A stretch of DNA of 64,000 nucleotides from NCBI GenBank assembly GCA_002786025.1, contig NHNW01000012.1, forward strand, positions 372,001 to 436,000, read 5' to 3'. This DNA comes from Zasmidium citrigriseum. Its lineage: Eukaryota > Ascomycota > Dothideomycetes > Mycosphaerellales > Mycosphaerellaceae. Below are positions 40,489-52,600 of this stretch, one piece after another. The notes under the pieces were generated by a model. The model was not told the DNA's origin. It saw only the letters and a program-made list of their open reading frames with translations, and did no database searches. The translations under genes and the position numbers were made by a program. Each line of letters begins with the position of its first letter. Within the stretch, counting starts at the first letter, position 1.

Positions 40489-41324
40489 ATCGGGCGGGAG
40501 GCGGCACAAGGGCAGAGGCAGAGGGCAGGCACAGGCGGGTGGGACAGGCGTGTTGTGTGCTCTCAGCTCTGCAGTCTGGGCGCCACGATACAACAGCAAC
40601 AAGTCCAGGGAAGGCAAAGGCGGCGTCGCTTGAGGAACAATCACGCAGTCGTCAGGCCTTCATTCGGCGGGCAGGCGTGGACAAGGAAATTTACCACAAC
40701 GCCTCGAAACAGCGACCCGTACCAGAGAAGGGCGTGAATGGGTGTGCGAAGGAGGACAAGTGACGCAGCACAGACTGGAGAAACATGAACGCTGACTGAG
40801 CCGCTGGCTGGCTCGGCGTTCGTTTGTTGAACCCTTCGAGCTTCCTTCGTTCGTTCGGACTCCGCAGATCTTTGCCATCTAGCCGACTCTGCGGATCGGT
40901 TTGTATGAACTTCAATAGCTTCTTGACGACGCAGGACTAGGCATTAATTCTCTAAACTGTCGTGCGAGTCCAATGGCTGCAAGTCTTTGTTCGAGACCTA
41001 ACGACCTGCATTCGCTCGTTCCAATTTGACTTTCTGTAGCACGTGGGAGAGTCTTCGTGCTTGCTGGGATTGATGGCATCGTACCTAGAACAGCCTTCAC
41101 AACTGATTGAAGCAAACTGTTCGACGGTTCTTCCAGATCTTTTCATGGTTGTGTTGTGCGATATTCAAGGTGTGAATGTATTTCAATGATGATGTCGTCG
41201 GCAACGCGGGTCAGATTAGACTGCCGAGCGACCGAACTCTATTTTCCGGCTCGGTCCGTAAGCCGAACATGAGTGAATCTCGAACTCTTCACGAACATCA
41301 CCAACTTCATCAACCACCCTTCTC
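40489..41324. promoter_or_regulatory. Divergent promoter region, dma1 / MAS2
   Basis: About 836 bp between divergent start codons. The first 150 bp near dma1 are GC-rich. Several short frames on both strands, none with a recognised domain. No RNA gene noticed. Confidence 0.4.
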
Positions 41325-43058
41325 ATGCTGCGCGGATCCGTCATGAGCAAGACCCTGTCGCTGCCTCGACAGCTTTCGCGAAGTGCCCAGACTGTCATAC
41401 GAAATCCAGCCAGGTTACGGCAATATGCATCAGTCGCCAACAATCCCCCCGAACGAGACCCGACAGAGCTCGACAAGATAACGACTCTCCCAAATGGCAT
41501 CAGAGTCGCGACTGAGGACCTTCCTGGCCACTTCTCCGGTATTGGAGTATACATCGACGCCGGCTCACGATACGAAAATGACGCCCTTCGCGGAGTCTCA
41601 CATATCATCGATCGGCTAGCATTCAAATCTACGACGAAACGAACGGCGGACCAGATGTTGGAGTCGATGGAGAATTTAGGTGGAAACATTCAGTGCGCAT
41701 CGTCAAGAGAAAGTTTGATGTACCAGTCGGCCACATTCAACTCAGCAGTCCCAGATGCTGTTGCGCTGCTGGCAGAAACGATAAGAGAGCCGAACATCAC
41801 AGAAGAAGAGGTGGAGAGACAATTAGAGACGGCAGACTATGAGATCGGTGAGATTTGGGGCAAGCCTGAACTGATACTGCCGGAGCTGGTACATATGGCT
41901 GCGTACAAGGACAACACTCTTGGCAACCCACTGCTCTGTCCCAAAGACAGGCTGGATGTCATCGACCGCCGGACTGTGGAAGCATACCGGAAAGCATTTT
42001 TCCGTCCAGAACGAATGGTGGTTGCATTCGCAGGTGTCGACCATGGGGACGCGGTCAAGCTCACACAGCAGTACTTTGGCGATATGACCGATCCTGCTAG
42101 CACACTCGCTTCATCTATCGAATCGCAAGAAGCACAACAAGTCCAGCCGCCATATCCAACATCACAGGTTCCACCTCAGAAGGATTCGCGACTCATGTCG
42201 CGGTTACCCTTCCTTAAGAATCTGTCTACCTCAGCATCGCAGAAGGCTACTGTCTCTCCTCTCGACCCGTCCCAAATCATTCCACACCCACTGGAGCAAC
42301 CTATCGACTACGACGTCCCTGCACACTACACTGGTGGCTTCCTTACATTACCGCCTCTCCCAATCCCGCCCAGCCCAGCGCTTCCTCGCGTATCGCACAT
42401 TCACCTGGCCTTCGAGTCGCTCCCGATATCCTCGCCGGACATCTACGCTCTGGCGACTCTGCAGACGCTTCTTGGTGGTGGTGGATCTTTCTCTGCGGGT
42501 GGGCCTGGCAAAGGAATGTACAGCCGTCTGTATACGAACGTGCTAAACCAGTACGGCTGGGTAGAGAACTGCGTTGCCTTCAACCATGCCTACACGGATT
42601 CTGGTCTCTTTGGCATCTCGGCAAGCTGCGCAACACAATTCGTGCCTCGCATGCTGGACACGATGGCTCGGGAACTGAGTCTACTCAGCACAGAGACTGG
42701 GCTTGGACGATTATCAGAGGTTGAAGTCAACCGCGCCAAGAATCAACTGCGCTCGTCACTTCTCATGAACCTGGAGTCCCGCATGGTCGAGCTGGAAGAT
42801 CTCGGCAGACAAGTGCAAGTCCATGGTCGACGTGTGCCAGTCAAGGAAATGGTTGCCAACATCGAAAAAGTGACCATGAAGGATCTCAGGCGAGTGGCCA
42901 AGCAAGTCTTCAGCGGCCAGGTACACAACCGCGGAAACGGCTCAGGCGCACCAACTGTTGTGCTCCAGCAGGGCGAAGAGGAAAACGTAACCCTACGTGA
43001 GATCCCTTGGAACGACATCCAAGAACGAATTGCCAAGTGGGGTCTCGGCAGGCGGTAA
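41325..43058 (+). CDS. MAS2: Mitochondrial processing peptidase alpha subunit
   Basis: A 577-residue intronless protein. The N-terminal MLRGSVMSKTLSLPRQLSRS is a basic amphipathic presequence. The M16 fold follows (ITTLPNGIRVATEDL, GIGVYIDAGSRYEND). At the place of the beta-subunit zinc site it reads SHIIDRLAFKST, so HxxEH is degraded, as expected in the alpha subunit. The substrate-binding glycine loop is LLGGGGSFSAGGPGKGMYSR, diagnostic of alpha. RSSLLMNLESRMVELEDLGR is also typical. With the beta subunit it removes presequences in the matrix. A Pro/Ser-rich insertion near 260-330 is common in filamentous fungi. Confidence 0.95.
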   Translation: MLRGSVMSKTLSLPRQLSRSAQTVIRNPARLRQYASVANNPPERDPTELDKITTLPNGIRVATEDLPGHFSGIGVYIDAGSRYENDALRGVSHIIDRLAFKSTTKRTADQMLESMENLGGNIQCASSRESLMYQSATFNSAVPDAVALLAETIREPNITEEEVERQLETADYEIGEIWGKPELILPELVHMAAYKDNTLGNPLLCPKDRLDVIDRRTVEAYRKAFFRPERMVVAFAGVDHGDAVKLTQQYFGDMTDPASTLASSIESQEAQQVQPPYPTSQVPPQKDSRLMSRLPFLKNLSTSASQKATVSPLDPSQIIPHPLEQPIDYDVPAHYTGGFLTLPPLPIPPSPALPRVSHIHLAFESLPISSPDIYALATLQTLLGGGGSFSAGGPGKGMYSRLYTNVLNQYGWVENCVAFNHAYTDSGLFGISASCATQFVPRMLDTMARELSLLSTETGLGRLSEVEVNRAKNQLRSSLLMNLESRMVELEDLGRQVQVHGRRVPVKEMVANIEKVTMKDLRRVAKQVFSGQVHNRGNGSGAPTVVLQQGEEENVTLREIPWNDIQERIAKWGLGRR

Positions 43059-45087
43059 AAGACGACTGCACACGTTTGCATTGATGTTTGCATAGGACGG
43101 CGTTTTTTCCAGAGCATGTCACGAAGCATGTACCTACTGATATCTTTCCTCCGGGGTTGCAGCGTTCGAAGGTTGTACAGGACAGCGAGGCAGGGCGAGA
43201 AGATGGTGCGCCATAGGCGGAGGGGTGTGCCTGTAAGATAGAACTGTTATGAGACGTGAACAGAGTTCCTCACATAATCACCCAAAAAATCTCATCATCA
43301 TAGCAACCAGTGCGTTGGCAGGGATGTGTTGTTCAAGTGTTGCTTTTTATGTATGCTTTCTCGTGGCGCGAAGGCGTGGCCAAGCTACCGACAGCGATGA
43401 TTCAGTATGCCCTGAGTATCCCAGTATTCGGGATTGAAGCCGTGAAGTTTGAGATGCAATGTGCAACTATCGGCAGACACGGCATCTCAATGCTGGGGAC
43501 ACGCCGTCGGACACAGCGCCACGTATGTTTCTGCGGTTCGAGCTGGAGCGTGGTAACGCTGCGTTCCAAGATGTGCCCGACTTGCAGACGTGGTGGGCTT
43601 TTGTACAGCAGAATGCAGTTCGTCCAGGGAAATGGTACGACGCTTCCATTGACGTGGATCGATACGCCTGGGTTGGGACATGTTCCTCACCTCTCAGCAA
43701 GCCATCATGACACCGACTCTGACTTGAAGTTGACTTGGCAAGAGCATGTGATGCTCGGCGCTGCAGCGTCGTGTGCTCACCGTTTTCCAACGGTCAGACC
43801 TCCGAGCAGAAGAGGTGTATTTTCTGCTTTGGGAATTCGCCCGAATAGAGAGAGCGCATTAAGCTCTGAAGATCAATCCCTGGTACCGGACTCTGCGACC
43901 ACGGCACCGAGATGGGCATCTCGACGTTGTATCATGAACCTGGAATTGTTCACGAGATGTCTCCGTTTCTTGATGAGTCTTGTCTCGTTCAGAGGCCTGT
44001 CGTTCGGTCTCAAGAAGAACCATGTTCCCCGCCGTCAGCTTGCTTGCGTGCTCGGTGCGCCTTCGTCCTTGCTTCATCGACCGTTGGGCAGGGCGAGTGG
44101 GTGTGGAATCCTTCCTCTCCTCGCAGACGACGCGGACGATATCGCCATTATTGCTCGTTCCCCACTTTGATGGAAATCTTGCCACAATGTTCTTTAGATT
44201 GGAGTTTTGAGATAGCCTTTGACAAGGGCCACCGCCAATGACTGCACGCGATGCGCTCCCGCGATCTCTCGGCTCCTGACGAGACACCCCTGGCTGGCTG
44301 ATCCTGCACTTCACCCGTTCGACGCCCACGTATCTTGGAAGAGCGAAGAAGAGGTGCGTCGATTCGTACGTCGAATATCCCTGCAATACATGCGCCTCCA
44401 ATGCACTGAGGGGCCGAAGGTCGGAAAATTCCCGATAGCGAAAAAAGTGTCCAACCTGAAACGACATCCGCACGGCGACAAACGCCTCATCCAGCAACCT
44501 GCACTGGCATAGCCCAACGGCCGCAGAAATGAGCCAGCCAGCATCTCTCTCTCTAACATGCGATAGACGCGTTTGGCGTTGACCCTCCCTCCGAGGGGTC
44601 TAAACCTGCCGACCACCCCGTTCTGCCTTTTGCTAGCCGATTCATGACCGGGCATTTGATATGACAGCTCTGACTGGGACCATCTTGCTTCCTGGCCTGC
44701 TCTGAAGCACTGCATCCCTCCTGTCGACTCGCTACATATCCTCGCCCTCCGCCGCTCGTTACCACTTTCTTTATTACAGGATCACCAACCTGCTGACTTG
44801 GTCGTTTTCTTATCACGCAATCGCCGTCCTCCTGAAGCGCCCATTGCGCCCTCAACTGCCCGCACGAGCCAATCACGGCGATCATCCATCATCATTTACG
44901 GCCAGACTTGCTGCTATTGTTACTTGTAGGCTTGCCTCGCTTGTCGCCAATCTTGCTCGCATTCTCCAGCTGGCGACCTGCAGACGCGCCTGGACGGTCG
45001 GTGATCGAGCCTGACAAACGTCAGGTCATCTGCGCTGGATCCGAAGGGTGACACCCGCTCCACCTTGTGTCCCCTTCCTGAAACGAC
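43059..45087. other. Long gene-poor interval with coding-like fragments
   Basis: About 2.03 kb, the longest gap in the window. A frame at 43459-43710 (plus) reads like protein (NAAFQDVPDLQTWWAFVQQN, then RPGKWYDASIDVDRYAWVG), and a shifted frame just downstream (DSDLKLTWQEHVMLGAAA) does too, but I found no convincing splice joint between them and no known family. Frames at 43912-44241 (plus) and 43859-44497 (minus) overlap each other. It may hold a decayed or rapidly evolving gene plus the promoter of the MIF-like gene. Confidence 0.35.
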
Positions 45088-46871
45088 ATGCCACACTCGA
45101 CCAAAGGATCTGGCGACTCGACTTCCACTTACTCGTTCGATCTTCAACGTCCCAATCCCATGAGCAAACGCACTTCTGGTTCCAACTTCCTCAACAGCAG
45201 CAACAAGCCTGGAGTTGCTTTGTCGACTGGTGGAAAGAGAGACTCAACGCAGTCGGTCACGCTGGGTAGCCGGGGTAGTCTTGCGGCTGCGAGTGCCTAT
45301 GCGCAGCTCATAGGCAAGGACGAGATCGACGACTTTCTCCAAAAGCACCTTGGAGACCGGAACAGCATGATCGCAAACTACAACAATTCGTCGAAGCAGC
45401 GGACGCAATACTACGAGGAGCAGTTCCAGTATAAAGAGAACGTCAACAGTAATGTTCGGGAACGAGTGCAGCGCGAGTCGCCAGTCATCGCTGAACTGCG
45501 GACCAATGTTATTGTATGTGGTGAAAGTAATCGATTGAGTTTTCTTGCTAACGTTTGTATTAGATCAAGGATGAGTTCACTCTCGTGACTGATCTTTCAT
45601 ACCATCTCGCCGCACGATATACGAGACCTGACTCTTCGATCATGGTGAAAGTCGACCACAGCGCATGCCTCGCATTAGGAGGTACCTTCGATCCTTGCTA
45701 CATCCTCACGATTTCGACCGTTCCTTCACAAATGGGACCCACGATGAACAAACGAAACGCCGCGCTCATTCAATCGTTTATGGCGGATATCTTGAGTGTT
45801 CCACCCGAGCGAGGCATTCTCAAATTCCAACCAATCCCTGAGGAGAATTTCGCGATTAACGGGACGACGATGTTGGGGGAGATTGAGAGGCAAGAGAAGC
45901 AGCAATCTGGAGAGAATGGGAGCGCTGTTCGGAGGGTGATATCGAACGGAAGAAAGAGTATACCATCGTTCAAGAAGAGCATGCCGAAGATTGATACCGA
46001 GCCAAAGATTTTGGAGGCACATGTTGAGGAATCAAAACCAGAGCCGAAGTCAGAGCTTTCCAAAAGACCGGAATCAAAAGAGAAGGACAAGTCAGAACGG
46101 ACATCGCAAGATGGGAAGAAGATGGCAGCTCCAATTCAACCAACGGCCATCTTGTCACCTATGGGTGTGTTTGAGCTACCGGCAGTGGAAGTGGGCAATC
46201 AGCGACCTTCGACGTCACATGGACACTCTGCATCCAGCAGTTCCAATGGCCTACGGATGAATGGCATCTCGGACGGAGACTTCCCTCAAAAAGATTCAAA
46301 GACAACTGTACAACGACCACGAACGTTCTCCGCAGGCACCGGCTCTATCCAAGATCAGATCAAAAGCCAAGGACAATCACTAGCAGCAACCAACTCGGCC
46401 ATCAACACGGCCGTCAACCCACCCGCGAGACTCTCCTCCGTCCCTCCCTCCAAGCGAGAACGACCGCCATCATTCCTGAAAGTCGACCCATCGAAGCACC
46501 GCACGAGTTCTCGACACAGCAAAAACGCTTCGCCACAACCACCCATCGACGACAACAAGCCCCGGCCGAGAGATAGCTATCTCGACGGAATCATGGGCAC
46601 GCCTTTGCAACTGAAGCCTTTCGGCACGGAACCCACGATCCTCGAAAAGCCTTCTAAGGAAATGGTGACTGAAATGATGAAAGAGAGGGAAGAAGAACCG
46701 ACTGCTAACACCGCCAAGCGTCGATCGACAATCACCGCAGTTCCTAAGATGCCGGATCTGCCGCCTCTTCCTCCGCCGGAAGCTAGCGATGCGAAATCGA
46801 CCAAGTCGTTGAAGGTCGGGAAGCGCAAGAGTTTCTTGTCGGCGTTCAGGAAGAGTACTGCGGCCAAGTGA
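45088..46871 (+). CDS. Protein with an internal MIF-like domain
   Basis: Two exons, 45088-45513 and 45564-46871 (50-nt intron, GTATGT...TTAG, CTAAC branch point), give 577 residues starting MPHSTKGSGDSTSTYSFDLQ. Residues about 132-250 match macrophage migration inhibitory factor: AELRTNVIIKDEFTLVTDLS, SSIMVKVDHSACLALGGTFD, PCYILTISTVPSQMGP, and RNAALIQSFMADILSVPPER. In MIF and tautomerases the catalytic residue is the free N-terminal proline; here the nearest proline (Pro132) is internal, so that chemistry is unlikely without processing. The C-terminal 320 residues are Ser/Pro/Lys-rich and disordered, ending in a basic KSLKVGKRKSFLSAFRKST segment. Function unknown. Confidence 0.82.
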
Positions 46872-47171
46872 GATGGAGAGTCATAATGCCCCGAAAGAAC
46901 GACCACGTTTTGAAATTTACTTTTGTCTTTGCTGCAACGCAAGCGCCTGGCTGAAACCTTTTTCTTGGATATGATACCCAACCGAACCGAAAGGAGGTCT
47001 TTGGAAAGATAGAAATATATCGTTACATTTGTTTCGCCTCCATCTCCCCGTTTTCCAGCGATGTCCACGTTAATAAGAAAGCATATGTCCATGTCATCAT
47101 TTATACGTAAATCGCCATCGAGGCGGTCGTTTCCATCTCATCTCATGAAACCCCTTGGGCTGTTCGATGCT
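46872..47171. other. Convergent 3' region
   Basis: About 300 bp between facing stops; nothing recognised. Confidence 0.45.
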
Positions 47172-47953
47172 TCAAGAGTACTTGTTCGCAGGATTCATAA
47201 TCCGGATACTATCGGGGCCACTCCCCTTAGTATCGAAAGACTGCTGGCGGACCTGTCCCAACTCATGGTCTTTCTCTTCATCAAGCCGCAGACCGCGAGT
47301 TTTGGGACCTGCAACAAGGACGGCGTAGAGAGCGAGGGCGAGGAGGAGGACTTGGATGATCAGGCTAGGGATCGTGGTGTAGTATGCGAAGCGCTGGCAC
47401 AAAAGTCAGATTGAGGACTTGGGGATAAAGGGAGGGAAGGGGATGGACTTACAGTCTCATGACAGAACGTATCAAAATTCCTTGGTACACCCTCGTTGGG
47501 GAGATCTCGCCATTTGCAAGTCCAGGTTTGAAGGGTATCGGTTATGGGAGCTTGGTTGTTGAGGACGCTGGAGAAGATAATGGCAATCAGGGAGACGATG
47601 AAGCTTAGGCCGCTGGAGGCGAGGACGAGGAGGTTTGCTGGGAGCTGTAAAAAGATCAGTCACAGATCGTTCTTCTCGAGGAGTTGAGTTGAAATGCGTA
47701 CTGAGGCGACAAACAACGCAGACACGAGGACGAAGTTCAAGACCAAGACTGCAGCCGATGTCCCGATCAAAGCCCAAAGTTCTCGCGTGTCGAAGTGTGA
47801 GGACCACACGGGCATGAACCAGGTACTGGTGTATCGCTCTGTCATGAAGACGTTGAGGGTCCGGCCTGCGCAGCCTAGGATGGCGACATTGAGGCCGATG
47901 GAGAGAGCGGCCAGCGCGAGGGTGGGGATCCTTAGACGAGCTGCCATTGTCAT
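47172..47953 (-). CDS. Four-TM membrane protein, function unknown
   Basis: Three exons, 47953-47702, 47644-47453 and 47393-47172 (introns 57 and 59 nt), give 221 residues starting MTMAARLRIPTLALAALSIG. Four hydrophobic segments: residues about 8-26, 60-83, 86-110 and, after a long loop, about 153-176 (IPSLIIQVLLLALALYAVLV). The loop before the last segment has two Cys residues (TWTCKWRDL ... DTFCHET) and could be disulfide-linked outside the cytosol. The tail is cytosolic-looking and polar. The topology resembles fungal MARVEL/Sur7-like proteins, but I do not see a family signature. All joints keep the frame. Confidence 0.7.
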
Positions 47954-48705
47954 GTTGTGTTCTTGGAAGAGGGTAGTTGAAGGAGTGACTGAGATTGAAC
48001 AAATGGGTATCTTGAGAACAGAGAGACGAGAGACGAAGCAGCAATGGTATACAAACACTCAAGCACCTCCCAAAAAGCTTCCACCCCAGACATTCTATAT
48101 CAACAACATTCAATCCCTGCCCTCTGTACAACCCTCGCGTCCTGCTCATACACTCACCCCGCGCACGCCAGCGCGTACGATGTGATGCGTGCAAGGATAT
48201 GCAGCAAAGGTCGTGCCTCCGCGACCATTGGGAGCCTGAGTTACCCAATCTCGCAGGCGCTTGTGCAATGTTCACTTTCCATGGATAGCCGTTGGAGCTA
48301 TTTCGGGGCCCGGCTCGTCCTCGCTGATAGGGCTGACGGGAATGGGACGAGTGGTCTGCGATGCACGACGTGAAACGCGTGTGAAGAGTGTACGGCGCTT
48401 CGAGAGGAGAGTAGAGGTGGTTGAGGGAGGTGATTGGGTGAGGTCAAAGGCGAGGGCGCTAAATTTGAGTTTGCGGGTGGGCCCGCTGGACTTCATCTCT
48501 CTCTTCTGGACTACACCTTTCTGGTCGTGGTGGTATGGAGCTTGATGGCGCGAAGGATTCAGTGGACTTCTTTGTGGGTAGCAAATTGGTCAGCACTATT
48601 TCGTCTGGGGATGGTAAATGTGCGGCTGAAGAGAGGCATTGGGAACAGAATTTGCTTGGACGAGCCACGGAAATTCCCAGAGAAACATTCATCTTCGGAT
48701 TTTGA
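47954..48705. promoter_or_regulatory. Divergent promoter region
   Basis: About 750 bp between the four-TM gene (minus) and the alpha/beta hydrolase (plus). Several overlapping frames without a recognised domain. Confidence 0.4.
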
Positions 48706-49569
48706 ATGACCATGGCAGATACAGAAGACCTGGCAGTGCGCTATGAAGGCGAAGGCTTGCCAGTCCTCATGGTCCATGGCTGGGAAATGTCAGGCTCCGT
48801 GGAAGCCAACGACTTCGAACCCATCTTCAGCAAAAAGCCAGGATATCGTCGAATATACATCGATCTTCCCGGAATGGGACAGTCGCCAGCCGATGGAATC
48901 ACCTCCTTAGACTCAATCCTCGAAAGAGTCTGTAGGTTCGTCGAGAAACACATCCTGCCGTCCAACTTCCTCGTAATCGGATCCTCCTGTGGCGCATATC
49001 TCGCGCGTGCATTGGCATACAAGTACGCCAGCGCTGTCGACGGCCTCCTCCTTCGCGTGCCTCTCGTCGAGCCTCTGAATGCAAAGCGAGACGTCGATCC
49101 ATTCACACCTGCCGTTGCGGATGAAGAGCTTCTGCGGTCCACCCTTTCCGACGCCGCAAGGGACAAACTTGGCAGCATTCCCGTTCAAACGCCGGAATAC
49201 ATCGAGCTCTTTAAACGAAGAATCCAGACGGTAGCGCTGCCAGCCATCAAGGCATCGGATTCCGCAGTACTCGATCCCATCCGCAACGATGACAATCTGT
49301 ACCGATTGACAGCGCCTATGCACAGCTCGGAATCTCCTTTCGTAAAGCCAACTTTGGTCTTGACTGGAAGACAGGACACCGTCGTGGGATATCGAGATGC
49401 GTGGAAGCTTATGAATTGTTATCCAAGGGCGACGTTCGTGGCGCTTGACCGAGCGGACCACGGTCTCCCAGTCGACGAGACGGAAATGTTCGAGGCATTG
49501 GTTGTTAACTGGTTGTGGCGGGTTGAGGAATCACGTCGGCAGGTTCATCCATCAGGGGTTAGCCAGTAG
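48706..49569 (+). CDS. Alpha/beta hydrolase
   Basis: A 287-residue intronless protein starting MTMADTEDLAVRYEGEGLPV; a second in-frame ATG at 48712 is an alternative. The fold is clear: LPVLMVHGWEMSGSVEAND with the HG oxyanion motif, RRIYIDLPGMGQSPADG, and the nucleophile elbow GSSCGAYLA with Ser94 at its centre. The acid is probably the Asp of PTLVLTGRQDTVVGY and the base the His of DRADHGLPVDE. No signal peptide or lid large enough for a lipase. The substrate is unknown. Confidence 0.88.
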   Translation: MTMADTEDLAVRYEGEGLPVLMVHGWEMSGSVEANDFEPIFSKKPGYRRIYIDLPGMGQSPADGITSLDSILERVCRFVEKHILPSNFLVIGSSCGAYLARALAYKYASAVDGLLLRVPLVEPLNAKRDVDPFTPAVADEELLRSTLSDAARDKLGSIPVQTPEYIELFKRRIQTVALPAIKASDSAVLDPIRNDDNLYRLTAPMHSSESPFVKPTLVLTGRQDTVVGYRDAWKLMNCYPRATFVALDRADHGLPVDETEMFEALVVNWLWRVEESRRQVHPSGVSQ

Positions 49570-49686
49570 ACTCGTGCTGGTGGCGAGGTTGAGATATCAT
49601 AGAGAAAGACAACCAGTCCTGGACTGCCTAGAACGTCGCTCCTTTTTCGCTAACACAAACGTGAACAGTGGGGTATCCTAGCGACT

Positions 49687-52600
49687 TCATGAAAATCCGT
49701 TCTGCATCCCTCCTGGCAATGCTTGGTCGTCCTGCATCAAAGTCAGCAAAATTCACATGAATGGTCAAAAGGCACAACTCACCTCAAGGAACCCTGTTGC
49801 CATGAGCAACTTGCAAAGCTCATCTGCGGCATTCAACGCCTGACCCCTCGTTGCTTGCTTCAAGATCGCCTGAACAGTGAATCGATGTTGTTGCAAGAAG
49901 TCCTTAGCCAGATGTGCGCCTTTTTGAACCGCCGTCGCTGTCATCAACCGTAGAACATCCGCCAAAAAACCGTAAAACTCCTCCAAAGACGCGGGGTTGT
50001 CGATGTCGAGGCCAATGTCAGGGTCGGTGGTGAAAAGCCTGCTTTCTTCAATTGCAGCGAACAGCCCGGAGTTCATGACCAATTGTGCCCCGTCCAGTGT
50101 CTTGCACAGGCGCAGCAGCAATGCCATTGCTGTGTGATAGAAAGCCATGGTTGCGATAGTCTCATCCTCACTCCTGAAGGCACTTGAAACATTGCCCACG
50201 CCGGTATCGATGAGCACAGGAACAAAGTTGAGCTTCATAAGTCCTCTCAGCATCTGTGTACTGGCTTTCAGACTTTGGAAGAGTGACACTAAGCCGTCCA
50301 AGAAGAGCAGGGCAGATACACGAGTGACTCCACGCCCAGAAAATGAGTCCTCGGTTGCTACCAGCAACAGTCGCTCGCCGGAATTCTGCACCAGTTGCAG
50401 AAGCTGTCGCGTACTAGCTGCTTTTGAATTGCGGCCTGTTGTCGAAATATGAGGCACTGAAGCGAATACAGCGCAGCAGATCCGATAAGCGACATCTCGT
50501 AGACCCAGATCTGTTGTGCTTTCCGTGATGACCTTCAAAGAGACTCTGAAGGTTGATAGAAGTCGTTCAATGGCCACGCTGGCGGTTTGATCAGACGCGC
50601 CCTGCGACGCGGGTATGATCGCGTGCGTGAAGGTCAATGTCAGCTTTGCAAGTAGAGCAGCGGCGTCCATATTATCAGCCAGAGATTTCTCGAACTTGGG
50701 CAAAGCCACAAGAAGGCCTTGAAGCGATAATGCTGTCACATCGGTCTGTTCCATGCCGCCTTTGGTGACAAGCATCGACACGAGATCAGTCCACGCCTCT
50801 ACAGCAGCTAAGCGGGCAATTTGTATAGCTGCAGCGTGATTCTGACTTGCCATGGCAGCCAGAATCGCACGTATCTCGTTGTCCGCCACATCTTCTTGTG
50901 CGGCGTCCTGGATCGTGCCGTTGTCTTTGAGTTGTTTCTTGCGGAGGACGAGGTACAGTTCAGCCATCTTCAAATCGAAAGACATGAGTGTCTCTGGGTC
51001 GTCCTTGGTGCATGCGGAGACGTTGTCGTTGTCGAAATACTTGGTGTGCGGTACCACGAAGGGGTCTGGTGTTTCCAAATCGAAGAAGTCGAATAAATCG
51101 AACAGAGACGTGGTTGGAATCGCCTCGCCAGTCGGAAACTTGATAGTGCCAAGTAAGACGCTCGCGATCTTCTCCTGCACTGAGTATGCGCCTTGAGTAG
51201 CGGCAGTCCGTAGCTCTGTCGAAGCAAGCGCGAAGAAGGCTTCACGAACTCGCAGGAAGTCCCGCACCGTGGTTGCAGATGGACCGAGGAGAAACTCCGG
51301 GTCAGAACGCAGCCTGCCTTCCCATAGTGGGGTCATGGTCGTCAAAGAGAGTGTATGAGAGATTGCGCTCAAGAGATCCATGGAGCGCAGGATCGGTTGC
51401 ACTATGCGTGCAGTCAACGGATGGACTGCGAGTTTGAGGATGACCTCCATGCAACCTCGCTTTAGTGAAAGCGCCCAGGACGAGTTTCCCGACTGTCCGA
51501 AGATTGTTGAGAGCTCGCTGGCGCACTGAGCGATGGCGTGGAACAAAGATTCTTGGTTCTCAAAAGCGCTTCCAGGAGCCACTTCAACCATGCGCTCGCG
51601 ACATCTGAAGCCGAGAAGAGAGTGTGCCATGCTAGGCGCCCGGTTCGATGTCTTAAGACTCGCCTCAAGCAGACTTAGCAGTGCTCGAGCTTTGACAACC
51701 TTCATCGGGGCGCCTTCAATATCCACGGACTCGATATCGCACTCATTGAGAGCAAAGTCGGCTCCTAGTTGGGTAGTCAGAGTATCACTTATAGGTGATA
51801 GAACACTGACGATACGTGAGCCATGGCGGCCGTCGACATTCTCGCCCAGTTTACGAGAGGCGCCGACGCTTTCGAGCAGAGCGAGACATTCAAGACTGAT
51901 GTCAGTCTTGTTGCATGTGACGAATAGCGCAATATCCCCCACAGTGCCAAGATAAGAGAGAAAGATCTCGTCGATGGACGTCCAAGTTGCGCTGACAGGT
52001 TGCACCTTTGGATTATGCGATGCGATTATCGGCCGCACAAGGTCGAAGTACGTAGGCTGTAGCTTCCACGCCAGGCGAAGGACCTGGATAGCCTTGACGG
52101 TGGCCTGCACTATTGGCGAATCCGGGTCGGCATCGTTCAGAGCTTCCAGGTTCTGTCGAATAGCTGTGAAAAGAGACCAAGCTACACGCTTGTCAAAAAG
52201 CCATTCCATGACTCTTGCGAATGGATGCAGCGAAGCGTATCGGGCGAAGGACTTCGTTTCCATGGCGGAGTCGAGCTCGATGCTGGTCGTATTCGCCAGT
52301 AGCACAATGTCTTCGTTGAACGTCGATAAGCACTGGAATGCAAAGTTGAGACACTCGTAACGCCAAAGATGGAGTAGAGGCTCGTCAACACTCATATCCG
52401 GGATCTTGCGCCCCAGAATGGCGCCCATGACGAAATCGACGTAGGCGTGAATTCCCTCGTGTCGATGTGGTCTTCCAAGAGCTTCTGGAAAAGGCAGCTG
52501 GTCGACTGCTTGTTCTGGCGAAGCCGCTACGGGGCTGATAAGGGCGTTCATAAACGCTACCATAGCTGCTCCAGCTTCAGCGTCGACAACGTACGATGCA

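Noticed and set aside
41325..43058. Beta subunit of the mitochondrial processing peptidase
   Set aside because: The zinc motif HxxEH is replaced by HIIDR and the glycine-rich loop is intact, which identifies the alpha subunit.
43859..44497. 212-codon minus-strand frame in the long gap
   Set aside because: It overlaps plus-strand frames of equal quality and has no recognised domain; not enough to call a gene.
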